Source: Hygrophila difformis
Taxonomy: Eukaryota > Streptophyta > Magnoliopsida > Lamiales > Acanthaceae
DNA: 64,000 bases
Reading direction: 5' to 3'
Assembly (NCBI GenBank): GCA_030278955.1
Contig: JAOANR010000004.1
Span: forward strand, 59,317,664-59,381,663
The position numbers and the translations under genes were made by a program. The notes below the pieces were generated by a model, which was given only the letters and a program-made list of their open reading frames with translations, was not told the DNA's origin and did no database searches. Of the stretch, positions 23,462-36,057 are shown in pieces (the stretch's first letter is position 1; each line of letters opens with the position of its first letter).

Positions 23462-26400
23462 TATAAATAAAATGAAAAAGAGAATCCATAAATATATTTT
23501 TGATTTCGTATATATAATATAGTAACAAATTAGTTTTGGGAATTCTAAATATTTAAATTGCCTTGGAAATTTCAAAATTTTAAATTTAAATTCCTTAATA
23601 TTTAAATATTTAATATCCATTTGCATATTGAATATCACTCCATTTAATGGACTGCATTCAAATAAAATTTAAAAAATTAATATAAAAAATGGACTGCTTA
23701 ATTTTTTTTTTTTAAGAAAATAATGTTACTTCATTTAATCTATTTCCACTCAATTACGTAGCACTCGAGGCCCGTATCAATAATGGTTTGCATTATACTG
23801 GAATTATTTAAAATGTTCACCATTTCAATAAAATATTTGATTTGGGAACCATCTTCCATATTCTTTTACCATTTTTCCATATTCTTGAATAATGTGTCAG
23901 TTTTTTTTTTTTATTCAAATTTGCATTATATTGTAGCATATCTATAAATATAATCATGTTGCCCTAAAAGTCTAAACTCTAGACTTATGGAGTTGAATAC
24001 TTACGTATTTAATTCTTGAGTATAAAATTGAATAACCAAGCGTAATTAATGTTTGTATTTATTAATTAATTTATTGAATTTATTATTTAGTACATATGCT
24101 TAATCTAATTCATTTAAATATTTTAATCATATTGGCATTGATCTACGGCAATAATTCCTATGAGTAGGTATATAAGTATTCAAATATATTATATATATAT
24201 ATAAATATGTAGTAAGAATAGCATATGTAGTAATATATTTAAGCATTCAAATATTATATATATATGATTAGAGGTATCCAAAAAGATATTGAGGCAAGAA
24301 ATTATTATTTTATAGTTCCAATAAAAGTGTTGGTTGAGTAATCATGATTCAATTCTGGATAGTTGTGCAATTGTTGCAGTAATAAATTCAAATGTTTTAC
24401 AGAATCACTGTAGTTATTATAAATATATAGATATAGATATAGAATTATATGTTTAAAGTAAAGCTAATCTAAGACTTGCATTTCGGCACTTTTTATTTGG
24501 AGTATTATAATACTATAAATTATGTATAATAATTTATTATACTACAAGATATTCAAAGTTTTATAAATGAATTGCACTATTCTATCTCAATCCTGAGTTG
24601 AATTTCTAAAGCATGGCCTCACATCATTATACTCCTTAATAGTAAAATTTTACAATATAATTTTTTTCTTTGAATTTTAAAAATATTAAAAATTGTGCTT
24701 AAAATATTAACAGAATAAATATAAAATAAAATAGGTATAGCATATTTTTAAAAAATTATATATAGCATAAAATAATATTTTAAAAAATACTTCAAATAGG
24801 AAATATTTAAAATTTAAATATAGAAATAATAAATTGGCAAGTGATTATATATGGCTTTATTAATAATTTTCACTTATAGATAAAATATCATGATTTAGAA
24901 ACAATTACCTTTTGTAGGTCATATAAAGTGGCAAGTGAATAATATAGTAATTGATACCATTCTGGATAAGTCAAATTTTCCTTTGGAAACCCCAAAGATT
25001 TTAATTGCGTTGAGAACTTTAGCTGCTAAATTATGCCTATAATTAGCCTAAATAAATTTAAAAAATATGCATCCCAGAAAATTTATATTGTATTTTTATC
25101 AATATTAGCTGAAAAATTAATAAACTCCAAATATTCGAATGAAATTGGATTTGCGGACATTTAACAATATATTATTTCGTAGTTACGTTTAGGCTATTGC
25201 AACACATGAGTTATAATTTTTAGATAAAATTTGTATCAAGATATATATTAAATGGTTGTATAAGAAAATATTGTAATAGATTTTAAATTTTACTTAACGA
25301 GTGTTTGAATTTCTAGATGGCAGATTCGACTAAAGTGGTAGTGAATCTATTTAATGTTCACTAAACATATTTATATATTACTTCATTTGTGGAGAAGTTA
25401 CTTCATTTGAATCCAATTTTTATCGACGGATCCATTTATTTATCATTTGATTTGTGTTTGCATTTTTTGTATAGAAATAACAATGTGTCTATTGATAACA
25501 CTTTTTTTATGGAATACCATTTTTTACATTATTATTATAAATTATTATATCTATTGCTAAAAACAATATTCAATTAAATTGGTCCTAAAATAGTTAGTCC
25601 GCGAGCTGACAAACACGTATTATTCTTGAACGCAAAGTAGTATTATTCTTGAACTAACAAACACGTATTTACCCCTGGCCAGTTATATGTTGCAGCTCCT
25701 AAAATCACAACACGTACTGGGTTAAAAATCATAATTTGTAATGACGACGATGTCAATTGCGACACAAATTCCACAATACAGTTATACTTTTTTTTAAATT
25801 AAATTTTTATCACATTATATATTCAATTTGTAAATATCACAACATTTAAGTGTGACAACCGCGCATCGTGCGGGTGCGTTTATTCGTTGAGCCCATAATA
25901 TGTATTTTTAATTTTGCTATGCATATCTAGAGCGTGAAAATATACTGGACCTATTGGGCTTGCCATTTTGCCATCTTACAAACTGGGTTGGGTTGATCAC
26001 AAGGAGGCATGTTTAAAAACAGACTTAAATAAGCTAGATCGTGTGACAAGCTACATTAATATATTTTTTAATTAAAATATATATTCCAAAACAAAATATT
26101 TATTTTAAATAAAAACCAACCCCTTGAACCCTTTATCCTAATCATGGTTTTTTATAAATGTAAAAAAAAAAATCTTTAAATCCTTATAAATTCTAATCTC
26201 ATTTTTTTAAATATAAACTAAATCTTTAAACCCTAATCACTAATCACATTTTTATAAAAATATAAACTAAATCCTTAAACCCTAATCCCTAATGAATCAA
26301 CAATTTGATCCATAAATTTTATATATTAAATTTTGTTTAAATATTTTTAGGTGGTAAGTGATATAAATATTCTAGGTGTTTAAATATTTTTAAATACTAT

Positions 26401-26844
26401 AAATTGTTGTTCATGGTGGTAAGTGATGATGAATTTATAGGGTTTGGTAATCAATACTCTGCAGAGCAATACCAATGGGTTATATAATATTCTAGGTTTG
26501 ACATAATTATTTTGGCAACAAACAATGTAATAAAGTAATGTGCACAATTTCTTTAAAATGACTTCAAATTTGAACTACTATAAATTTATTATGGACATTT
26601 GAGCCTCAATCAAACAACTAATTTTTTAATATTAAAAAATCTTTAATTATAAATATATCATAATTATTATACTATATTATTTTTGTATAGACAAATTATA
26701 AACGTCCATTTGAAATGCTGCAAATAGAGACTCATTTACAATATTTTATATTTTATAAAGTTATTTTTTATTTATACTATAATAATGATTTCTTTAATAA
26801 AATTATTATACCTATTACTAAAATAAATATTTAATGAAATTGGA

Positions 26845-26895
26845 CCTAAATTGGTCAGTCCGCGGGCGGGCCGCCCGCGGACTGACCAATTTAGG
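26845..26895. repeat. 51-bp GC-rich inverted repeat (25-bp arms, 1-nt centre)
   Basis: The left arm (26845-26869) starts CCTAAATTGGTCAGTCCGCG and ends GGCGG. The right arm (26871-26895) is its exact reverse complement, with one G between. It sits in strongly AT-rich DNA. A degenerate single-arm relative, with similar AT-rich sequence to its left, occurs at about 25540-25610. Confidence 0.95.
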
Positions 26896-27130
26896 CCCAC
26901 TTCTAATTATAAATCTTACTTAACTACTTCGTATATTTTATCTTTTATAACTGTATTAAAATAAAATATTATATATATCTCAAAGATTTAAGTAAGTCAG
27001 TAGTTGAATGTTATCTTCTGCAGTTAAGAATTTAATCTGTTACCTATTCGGAATTCATTGCCGTATTTTAGCAAAATCTGCATAATGATGATTTCTTTTG
27101 AAAACCTCCAAAATTTTATTATATTGGTAA

Positions 27131-27485
27131 TAGGGGTGTCAATTTGGACACGGATCCGAAAAAACGAACCCGACCGACACGAAAATTTCCAGGTTTGGGT
27201 TTACTCATTTTGGGTTTTTTTTCAAATCAGGTCGACCCGATACCCGACCTGAAATATTTACAACCTGATAAACCCGACACGAACACGACCCGAAACATGA
27301 AATTATGTCAATTTTTGCCTATAACCCGAAAAAACGAACCCGAACGACACGAAAAATTTCAGGTTTGGGTTTGGTCATTTTGGGTTTTTTCCGAAATCAG
27401 GTCGACCCGAACCCGACCTGAAATATTATACAACCTGACGAAACCCGACACAAACACGATCCGAAATCTGAAATTGACACCCCTA
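27131..27485. mobile_element. hAT-like MITE with intact 8-bp target duplication
   Basis: The ends are a perfect inverted repeat, TAGGGGTGTCAATTT and AAATTGACACCCCTA. The flanking octamer ATTGGTAA is present unchanged at 27123-27130 and 27486-27493, which is the hAT signature. The interior has two direct repeats of CCCGACC/ACGACCCGAAA words. At 355 bp it is too short to code for a transposase. Confidence 0.93.
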
Positions 27486-27813
27486 ATTGGTAATGTAGTA
27501 AAATTATATTTACCACTACCCTAAGTAAATACAAATTAATATTCCAAAAACAATGATTGTCTTTGGGAATCCCAAATAAGTTGTATAATCAATTCCACTG
27601 TTGATATGCATTTTGATTGCCCAACCATATGAGTTTGCTTGACTGTGTATAATTGTATAAAAATAAAAATCATATAAATTAAATATTTTAAAACCATATG
27701 ATGAGACGAATTTAACAATATCTTAATTAACTATGTTTTATCTTACTCATATGAATGTTGTTGGTGATTGCTATTATGATTTGCATTGAATTTGACAACA
27801 TTCAACCTATTTG

Positions 27814-27862
27814 CTCCCACACACCTTTGCCGACACATAGGTGTCAATGTTTACTAAAAAAA
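27814..27862 (+). mobile_element. 5'-truncated SINE copy with 16-bp target duplication
   Basis: A perfect direct repeat ACATTCAACCTATTTG occurs at 27798-27813 and 27863-27878. Between the copies are only 49 bp, starting CTCCCACACACCTTTGCCGA and ending in an A run. This matches the 3' end of the SINE at 11981-12156 (CTCCACACACTTTTGCCGAC). Confidence 0.88.
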
Positions 27863-28116
27863 ACATTCAACCTATTTGATTGAGATTATTCCAATTACAT
27901 AGAGATTAATAAATTTAACTGTATCCATGCAAAATACCTTATAAAATGATTATTTAATAGGTAACAATATATTAATTTATAAGATTTGTGTCTTATTTTT
28001 ACTATAAATTAATTTGTTTGATTTTTTAATAGTTTATTACGTGTTTAATATTTTGTTGGGCACTTTTGTCTTCTATACTTCAGAAAGTAATCGATCCAAT
28101 TTAATAGTTATAAAAT

Positions 28117-28144
28117 CCGCGGGTACCGCGGGTGGAAATACTAG
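28117..28144 (+). mobile_element. Helitron-like 3' terminus
   Basis: CCGCGG, GTA, CCGCGG forms a 6-bp stem hairpin (28117-28131), followed 13 nt later by CTAG and a T. This is the hairpin plus CTRR/T layout of a Helitron 3' end. No matching 5' TC end was found upstream, so the element's length is unknown. Confidence 0.55.
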
Positions 28145-28197
28145 TTGCCCGTATACCACTCGAAAGTGGTGGCATGCATGCCGTACATAATTAATAT

Positions 28198-28655
28198 TAT
28201 GTTTGTTTTGGCTTATTTTTCTTTTTACTGACTTTTGTTTAACCTAAATGTCTTTATGAATTTTTTTAGCTGTTTGTTTTGAATTTTTTTTAAAAGAAAA
28301 GATGAAGCAAAAGTTAAAATTCTACTTTTTTTTTCAAAGTAGGTAGGGGGTTACTTTTAAAAAAATGAGAAGTCGATTTAGGAATAAAAATACAAAAATA
28401 TCCATATTTAAAAAGGAAATAAAATATATTGTAAATATCCTTACAATATTTATGTCCATTTTAGTAATTTTAATATATCAAAAGTCCTTCTATGTACAAT
28501 TCATTCAAACATGTTTCCGTTAAAAATCAATTTTAATAATATCCATCTAAATAATTATTTAAGCTGTTTTCCCTTTTGAATTTTCATTCTCTCTCATTCT
28601 CATTTTTCTAAAGACTTTTCCCTTTTTTTTTTCCAAAAGTCAAAACAAACAGACC
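28198..28655. mobile_element. TIR element of about 455 bp (MITE)
   Basis: The left end (ATGTTTGTTTTGGCTTATTT) and the right end (AAAAGTCAAAACAAACAGAC) form an imperfect inverted repeat around TTTGTTTTG. The interior is AT-rich and non-coding. The target duplication is not clear. Confidence 0.55.
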
Positions 28656-29752
28656 CTAATTAGTGATGGTAAGTAAGGATGCTATTTTTTTAAAATTAAA
28701 AAAAAAAGAAAAAGAAAGAAACTTAATTTTCAAAGCTAAGTAGTAACATATTACTAACATTTGAAATATTCATAGGATTTTAATTTATTTTTCCCTCTTT
28801 TTTAAATTAGCATGCTACTGGCGGGAGGGTATGATTATATATCTATTCACCTTTAGTTAATGAATTAATTAATATATATGTATATTTTTTTTATTTTAAA
28901 ATTTTAAAGGTGAAGGATTTTGGTTTTTGAAGTTGAATTTAAAAACTCACAAAATCCAATAATTGTTTCTTAAAGGGAGTATTAATTAATTTGGATCAAG
29001 TCCAAATTTTTAATAAATGGCCCAATCCACGTCCAAGTTTGGATCAAGTCCGGCGTTCCTCGTCGTGCACTTTTTTTTTATATTTATTTTTTACTTTTTG
29101 TTATATGGAGTATTGTATTGTGTGAGAGCACTGTAATACTGTATAAATAAATAATTGATTTCTCTTACATCCATTCCATAATTTTCTTTCACTCAAGTAG
29201 TATTTTATTTAATCTATATTCCATGCGCAAAAATAGCACATGATATTGTACTTACGATGGGATTCTGTATATAATAAGCTCATTATTAGATCACTTAATT
29301 AAGTTTATAATCGGGCAATTAGTATTGGTGTTTTGACTTCTTCTATCTCTTTTGACTTTGGATGGGGATTGGGCACCAAGGTCGTCTTTGTTAATTAATT
29401 ACTGCCGTGGGACCTGTGATTATTCTTCCCGGGTTATAATATTATTCCTTATTGTTTTTTTGACTTGTAAACTCTCTCTACATTCAACTAATTTAACATC
29501 CACCAGCCAATAATATGATTTTCTTGCAATACTAAAACGCTTAACAATTGTAATCAGTGTATGTGACAAGTTTTAATTATAAAAAAGTAGCTACACTACG
29601 TAAAGCTTTACATCATCCAACTAGATCATCAAGAATTCTGTAGATGTGTTAAAAAAAATAAAATGTTTAACATATGTAAGCATTCTTATTGTGGGCTTAA
29701 GCAACATTGTATATAGCTAGGCTCATCATTAGGCACTCAACCATATAGGGAA

Positions 29753-29874
29753 ATGTATAGAGCTACCAAGATGAGATTAATAATATGCTTCCTTTGGCAT
29801 TATTTCCTTGTACCCTTTATCCTGTTGGTTCATCCACTTCAAGCCCAGACTCCACCAGGTTTAATTTCTGGAAG

Positions 29875-29914
<40 letters not shown>

Positions 29915-32900
29915 ACTGGTTATCCCCCTTGATTGAAATCTTTATTAGCTAGCTGATAATTCTTGCATATGTTTCATCAGGTTTTGTAAGCCTTGATTGT
30001 GGAATACAAACAGATGGCTACAATGATCCAATCACGGGTTTGTTCTACAGTACAGATGAAGGTTATGTGGAAACAGGCGAGGCCAGAAGCATCTCTCCCA
30101 AATTCCTCACAAATTCGGTCCCAAAGCAGTACCGCAACTTGAGAAGTTTTCCAGGGCCACAAGGAATTCGAAATTGTTACACTTTAAGGCCTTTGCATGG
30201 AAAAGGAAATAAAATCTTGTTGAGGGTTGGCTTTCTGTATGGAAGCTACGATGAGCAACTCAGTAGAGTTCCTGAATTTGATTTGTACCTTGGGGTTAAT
30301 TATTGGGAAACCGTCACCTTCAAGGATCCTTCTTCCTTCTTCACCTCTGAAATCATACATGCCCCAACATCGGATTATCTGCAGGTGTGCCTTGTGAATA
30401 CTGGACGAGGAACGCCTTTCCTGTCCTTGATTGAGCTGAGACCATTGGACCCTTCCAAGCCTGTGTATAACACCACCTCAGGATCGCTCAAGACTGTGGG
30501 CCGTTGGGATTTCGGATCCGCAACCAGTGATATCATCAGGTAGGTTATGTAATTTGGCACCTTCTTATTATTCTTCCTAGTACTAGAGATCCAAATGCTA
30601 CTGCATAAACTTTTTTATGTACAAAGTTGACCGTTTATTCAGGCTACTACAAGATACTCCACATTGTATCTCTTCCATCTAAGCTCGTTAGTTTGCTCCA
30701 GTGTTTAATCATTGAGTAATTCATATTTCGTGTGTTGATGGACTTGTAGCTCTTTAGACTTTGGATGGGCACCGTTTAATTTGGTCTTAGTTAATTAATT
30801 ATCTGAGACGTGGGCCTATAATCATTCTAGCAGATTAGAAGGGTTTAAATTATTTCATCATGTTTTTGACTTGAAAAATTCTCCACGCATTAAATTAGCT
30901 AGGTCAATCTCCACCATCCATTGGACTGTTTATATAAATTAAAGGAGCTTTCAATTCCTTTTGTTTGTCAATAATGACCAAGATTGAATTGAATTGTAGT
31001 TTTGTGGTAAGTAATAAAGTTAAACTTCATGTAATAATGCCATTGTCTTAATTTTTTTCCCAGCCACATGTTTCTCTTGTTCGATGTGACTTCTTTTTGA
31101 AATAGTTCTCTGCAAATCTGGATATATATACCATGCAATAATATCTGATTATTAATTAGGTACAAAGACGACCAGTACGATCGGCAATGGAGACCATTGA
31201 ACTTCGCTAACACGGCCAGTTTGAAACCGATCAGTCAAAGCAACATAGACGAGGATGTTTTTGTTGTTCCATATATTGTCATGAGCACTGCAACCGCCAA
31301 TGATACGCTCACTTTTTCATGGACGCCTGCCAATTCATCGGACATTATTTATTTCTACTTACACTTTGCCGAACTACTTGTAGTCAACCAATCCAGACAG
31401 ATTTCTATATACTTGAATGGTGGCTTGTGGTCGGACCCCTTTGTCCCACAATACCTTCGAACAAGTTCAGTATACACGGTGGATGCCGGCGGCACCACAA
31501 GCAAATATAATTTTGTAATAAAACAAACATCGAGCTCAAAGCTTCCGGCAATCCTCAATGCATTTGAGGTTTACACTGTCATATATTTCCCGCACAGCCA
31601 AACAGATGAAGATGATGGTATGTTATGTGCAAATTAATTTTACCAGTAAATATAACTGTTTACTTTAAAATTATGTATAAAAATTAATGTACATGTGAAC
31701 TGTCTAGTTGTGGCAATCAATGGTGTTAAAGCAAGGTATAACATTACAAGGAATTGGCAAGGCGATCCGTGCTATCCGACCAATTTTGCTTGGACAGGCA
31801 TCGGGTGCAAATATAACGGGTTAGGATCCCCGGTAATTATATCAATGTAAGTTCCCAGCACTTGTTTACCTCAGAGTTTCACATTTTCCATCAAACTCGG
31901 ACAACCGAATTAAGCTCATCAACTTAATCATGTTTTGATCCCAGGAATTTGTCGTCAAGTGGATTAAAGGGGACTATAGCTCCTTCCATAGCCAATTTAA
32001 CTATGCTACAACTTCTGTAAGTGTTGTCTTGCTAGTTGGTTACATACACAATTACATATATCACATAAATGGAATTTAATCACAATATATTACTTCCTCT
32101 ATCCCATTTAACTTGTCCCGTTTCATTTCTGCACACAATTCAATGCACTTTTTCAACTGTTAATATATCAAAATATGCACAATAAAAAATTATGTAAATT
32201 ATATATTCTGAAAATACATGATTACACGATTCTAACAAGACCCAACTCGACTATTTTTTATCAAATATATACTTGAAATAAAATTGAGTCAAAGTTAAAC
32301 AATGAACAGTGCCAAAAAGTCAAACAGAACAAGTAAGGTGGGACGGATGGAGTAATAGTTTATATATATGTTTTCTGCCAAAAAATGAGTGTTAACCCTA
32401 ATTTTGGATGGAAGGGTTTTTTTTTCAAGTAATCAGTAATTCAGAGGTATACCTTTTTTTTTCCAAAAAATTTATACATAAAACAACCACATATGTATAG
32501 TATATACGACTATAGAAGAATGAAGATTGCTCTTATAACTTTTTATTAAAAGCATGCATTTATTACACAAGAAAGTGAGAAGCAACAATATGATGGCACT
32601 GTAACTGATGTGTGTGTATTTATACACCTTTTTGTTATAGGGATTTGTCATACAATAATTTGACAGGGGAGGTTCCTGAATTTTTAGCTTCGCTTCCTTC
32701 CTTGAATCATTTGTAAGTAAATTTGTCTATGCTAATTTCTTTTATTATGAAAGTCATTTAGGTTTAATTATTACTACTTTATTTCTTTTTACTCTAGGTA
32801 CTTACGAGGTAATAACTTCACCGGTTCGTTGCCAGCAGCATTACTACAGAAAGTGAGGAATGGGGCACTAAGGTTTGCTGTTTTCTGAGTGGATAGATAA

Positions 32901-34823
32901 TTATATATTTTTCCTGAGCATATATTCATCATTTTTGCTTTGATTTGGCATGTTGGATCAAACTAGCCTCGAAATTTCTGACAGCACAAGCCCATGTGGT
33001 GATGACCAATGCAAGAGAAGAAGGAAGAAACCCATTAATCTTCCTATCATCATTGCATCATCAGTACTTGGTTCACTCTTGGTTATTTCTGCATTGGCAA
33101 CTCTAGTGTATAAATTCATTTGGAACAAGCCAGGTAATTAATAAATCTTTTAAAAAATAGGACTATATTAGTCCTCCCATTCTACATGTCAAGGACTTAG
33201 GTATTCACTACTTTCAAAGCTACACTTGTGTGTTCATATTAAATATGATACGTTGACCGGATAAGAGGAAGTTCCTAATTTTTATTTTAAAATACTATAA
33301 TTCTTTTTTAGTACATATTTTTATCGAATATATTAATTGAAGTGCATGGTATAGGAGTAAAATAGTAAAATATTAAATACATAATAATACAATGACTATA
33401 CTATATTACTAGCAGATAATGATGGTAGCGGCTCAAAGACGACTAAAGATGTTCCTTCTACAACGCCTCACGTACCCACAGTTTCAAATTCCTTGCCACG
33501 AAAAAGTATGGATTTTCTTTGTACTAAAAAATTAGATTATTGTATTAGCTACACCACTGTACAAAAAAAAGTTCTGTTTTTCCGATGAAATTTGTTGTTG
33601 CTTAAAAAGGACGTACAAGTACAAGCGTGATGAACATGATGTGTGTACATAGCTAATTATACATTATATTCAGGTGTTAGGCAAAGCTATTTTGTGGAGC
33701 CAAGGTTGAAACGATTAACACAAGTGCAGGTTGAAAATTTAATACAAGGCAAAAAACCTATTGGAATTGGAGGATTCGGTCAAGTGTATGATGGCATTAT
33801 AGATAATGTTAGAGTAGCAATTAAGGTTTTTACCCACAATCCTGAGCAGAATGATAAAGACTTTAAGAATGAGGTCAGTCCATTCATACTATAAAGTATA
33901 AACTACCCAAATTACCTTCTTTTCAAAATTTACACGAGCGGATTGTGGGAGCAGATTGTCTCATCATCCCTTATATATATCTGTTGATGCCACAGGTGAA
34001 AATTTTAGCAAAAGTTCATCACAAGAATTTAACACAAATTCTTGGGTATTGCCACGAGAGAACACACAGGGCTATTGTATTAGAATTACTTGAAAACGGT
34101 GATCTCGCCGGTTGGATAACAGGGAACAAAAACCCTGGAGGGCTAACCTGGAAGCAAAGACTTAATATATTGATTGGTGCAGGGCAAGGTAGTTTCCATA
34201 AATTGTTATAATAATTCCTTGCAATTCATCGTTTTCCAAGTGCATCATTATAATATTGTACTATTCGTGCAGGATTGCAATATTTACACCATTGGTGCAG
34301 TGCACCCATCATCCACAGGGATATCAAGCCTCAAAATATACTACTGACAGATACATTTGAAGCTGAGTTGGCAGACTTTGGCCTGTCCAGAATATTCCCT
34401 GTTGCAACCACAAGGGGAGCTGGCACTCTAGGGTATATGGATCCTGTGCAAGAATGCCCAAGCACGTGGACGGACATCTATAGTTTTGGTGTGGTGATGT
34501 TAGTAGTTATCACTGGTAGAGAGGCAGCAATAAGGGGTCGTCCGCATATCACACAGTTGGTGACTGCAAAAATTCAAAAAAATGACATCCGAGGAATTGT
34601 TGACGATCGACTGGGGGATCGGTACGATTCTGGTGCGGCTAAAAAGGTTATAGAATTGGCAATGGCGTGTACGTCGAGATACCTGGTTGACAGACCAGAC
34701 ATGAACATTGTAGTGCACGAACTTACAACATGTCTTCCAACAGCAGTGGCTCAAACTCCACCAGAGGATCACCATTGGGGCGGCGCTTATATGGAAAAAA
34801 GTCTTCTACACTATAAGATATGA
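29753..34823 (+). CDS. Malectin-like / LRR receptor-like protein kinase (LRR-RLK subfamily I type)
   Basis: Twelve exons: 29753-29858, 29981-30539, 31160-31617, 31708-31846, 31945-32016, 32641-32712, 32798-32872, 32967-33133, 33413-33505, 33674-33873, 33996-34188, 34273-34823; 894 residues in frame. Order: signal peptide (1-31); malectin-like region (about 36-374, opening FVSLDCG with NWQGDPCYP after it); LRRs from 72-nt exons (LTMLQLLDLSYNNLTG, YLRGNNFTGSLP); a TM helix (PIIIASSVLGSLLVISALAT); then the kinase. Kinase motifs: P-loop GIGGFGQVYDG (611-621), lysine in VAIKVF (631), [26 protein letters not shown]. Members of this family sit in the plasma membrane and act in immunity, symbiosis or growth signalling. 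Odd: the APE-equivalent reads DPVQECPSTWTD, about three residues short and without the conserved Glu, and the usual LLELITG is MLVVITG. Signalling may be weakened. Intron 5 holds a Stowaway-like MITE. Confidence 0.88.
29880..29910. repeat. (TA)n microsatellite in intron 1 of the receptor kinase gene
   Basis: About 31 bp of alternating T and A lie 22 bp after the first splice donor. Confidence 0.9.
32091..32354. mobile_element. Stowaway-like MITE in receptor kinase intron 5
   Basis: Inverted ends TACTTCCTCTATCCCATTTA and GTGGGACGGATGGAGTA are bordered by TA. The interior resembles the copy at 15810-16075 (AATGAACAGTGCCAAAAAGT). It lies wholly between the two 72-nt LRR exons. Confidence 0.85.
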
Positions 34824-36013
34824 TCGAGTGGTGACTTCAAATTCAATCCAGGACAAATATATTGGTGTTTTACGTCCCTTCCAAGTCTTCAATTCTTACA
34901 GGAGAATCTGTTGATATCCCACATCGATTAAAATGTGGTCCTCCTACTACCTTATATGGTTGGGAGTAACTACACCTATTACCAATTGGTTTTAGGTGTG
35001 AGCCTCCCATTCATGAATTTCTACAGAATCATCTTTGTGTTTTGCTCTATCCGTGACATGAAAACACTTCCACGTCGATTTAGTACTTGGAAATATTTGT
35101 GAATGAAAATTATTTTGCTCCCTCTCTCTATATATATAAATTGAAACTAACAAAATCATGAAGAGGCAAAGAACAAGTTTAAACCCTATATTTTTTCTAA
35201 TTCTTTGAATGGAATATACAGTACATGTTATTGGGACTGCGACCATCACACTAACTCCGACATTAATATGATATTTTCTGCTTTGGCCGAGCCCTTACGA
35301 TTTTATCTTTGGTCAACTCCCAAAAGATCTCATACTAATGCAGGTGGACTTTTATATATAGGTTACATTTCCCTATATATGTGGGACTTAGGGTTTGATA
35401 CCCAGCATTTGTTTGCATGAACATATGTTATACCGTCGCTCTCCAGTCTCCTACGTGGGGCAGTTTTTTCTTACCGGGTTTCATGACCACCTACCTATTA
35501 ACGGAATATGTGTCCCCGGCCCGTGGGCCTTTACGTATTTTTAGAAAGACTGATTTATGGTGGGTGGGTATATACTATATAGCTAGGAGTTACCCAAATA
35601 AAATGGAAGCTTCCACTGTTGTGTAAACAATTGCTATGTACTCAGACGACATAATACTTCTATTATATTATACGCCAATATATAGACCAAGTGACCAACA
35701 ACCAAATCTAATGAGAGGAGGCTGAGGAACAGGAAGAGGGCCCGTTTAAGCCCGCAAGAAACCACCTCTAATTATATACTCCAGCAAATATTAATCACTA
35801 AATAGAACGTTATGACAGGTTTAATTAAGGCCCCATTCAACCGGACGACGACGGCGACTTGCCCTATTTCTAATTTGTGGAAAAGAGACACAGTGTTATT
35901 GACTTAACAATCCTTTCAACCTCAACTCACTGTCATCGTTCATTTTAATTTTTAAACTCATTATTAATTAAAACACACACATATATGAGTATATATTTAT
36001 ATATTTCTGCTGG

Positions 36014-36057
<44 letters not shown>

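Larger units (their letters stand above)
20653..29752. other. 9-kb gene-free AT-rich region
   Basis: No exon with recognisable protein similarity was found on either strand. Recognisable parts: two 30-bp repeats just after the LRR gene, Stowaway-like MITEs (21379-21637, 23200-23461), a left Stowaway-like end near 22397, a 51-bp hairpin (26845-26895), an hAT-like MITE with intact target duplication (27131-27485), a 5'-truncated SINE (27814-27862), a Helitron-like 3' end (28117-28144) and a TIR element (28198-28655). The rest is A/T-rich and unassigned. Confidence 0.65.

Noticed and set aside
25855..25880. A second Helitron 3' end (CCGCGCATCGTGCGGG hairpin)
   Set aside because: The hairpin is present but no CTRR/T follows at the right distance on either strand that I could see.
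35205..35626. Two adjacent plus-strand frames of about 70 residues after the receptor kinase
   Set aside because: Composition is not protein-like, there is no splice context and no family resemblance.
36020..36056. Poly(A) of a retroposon
   Set aside because: No target duplication or retroposon body could be found next to the 37-nt A run.
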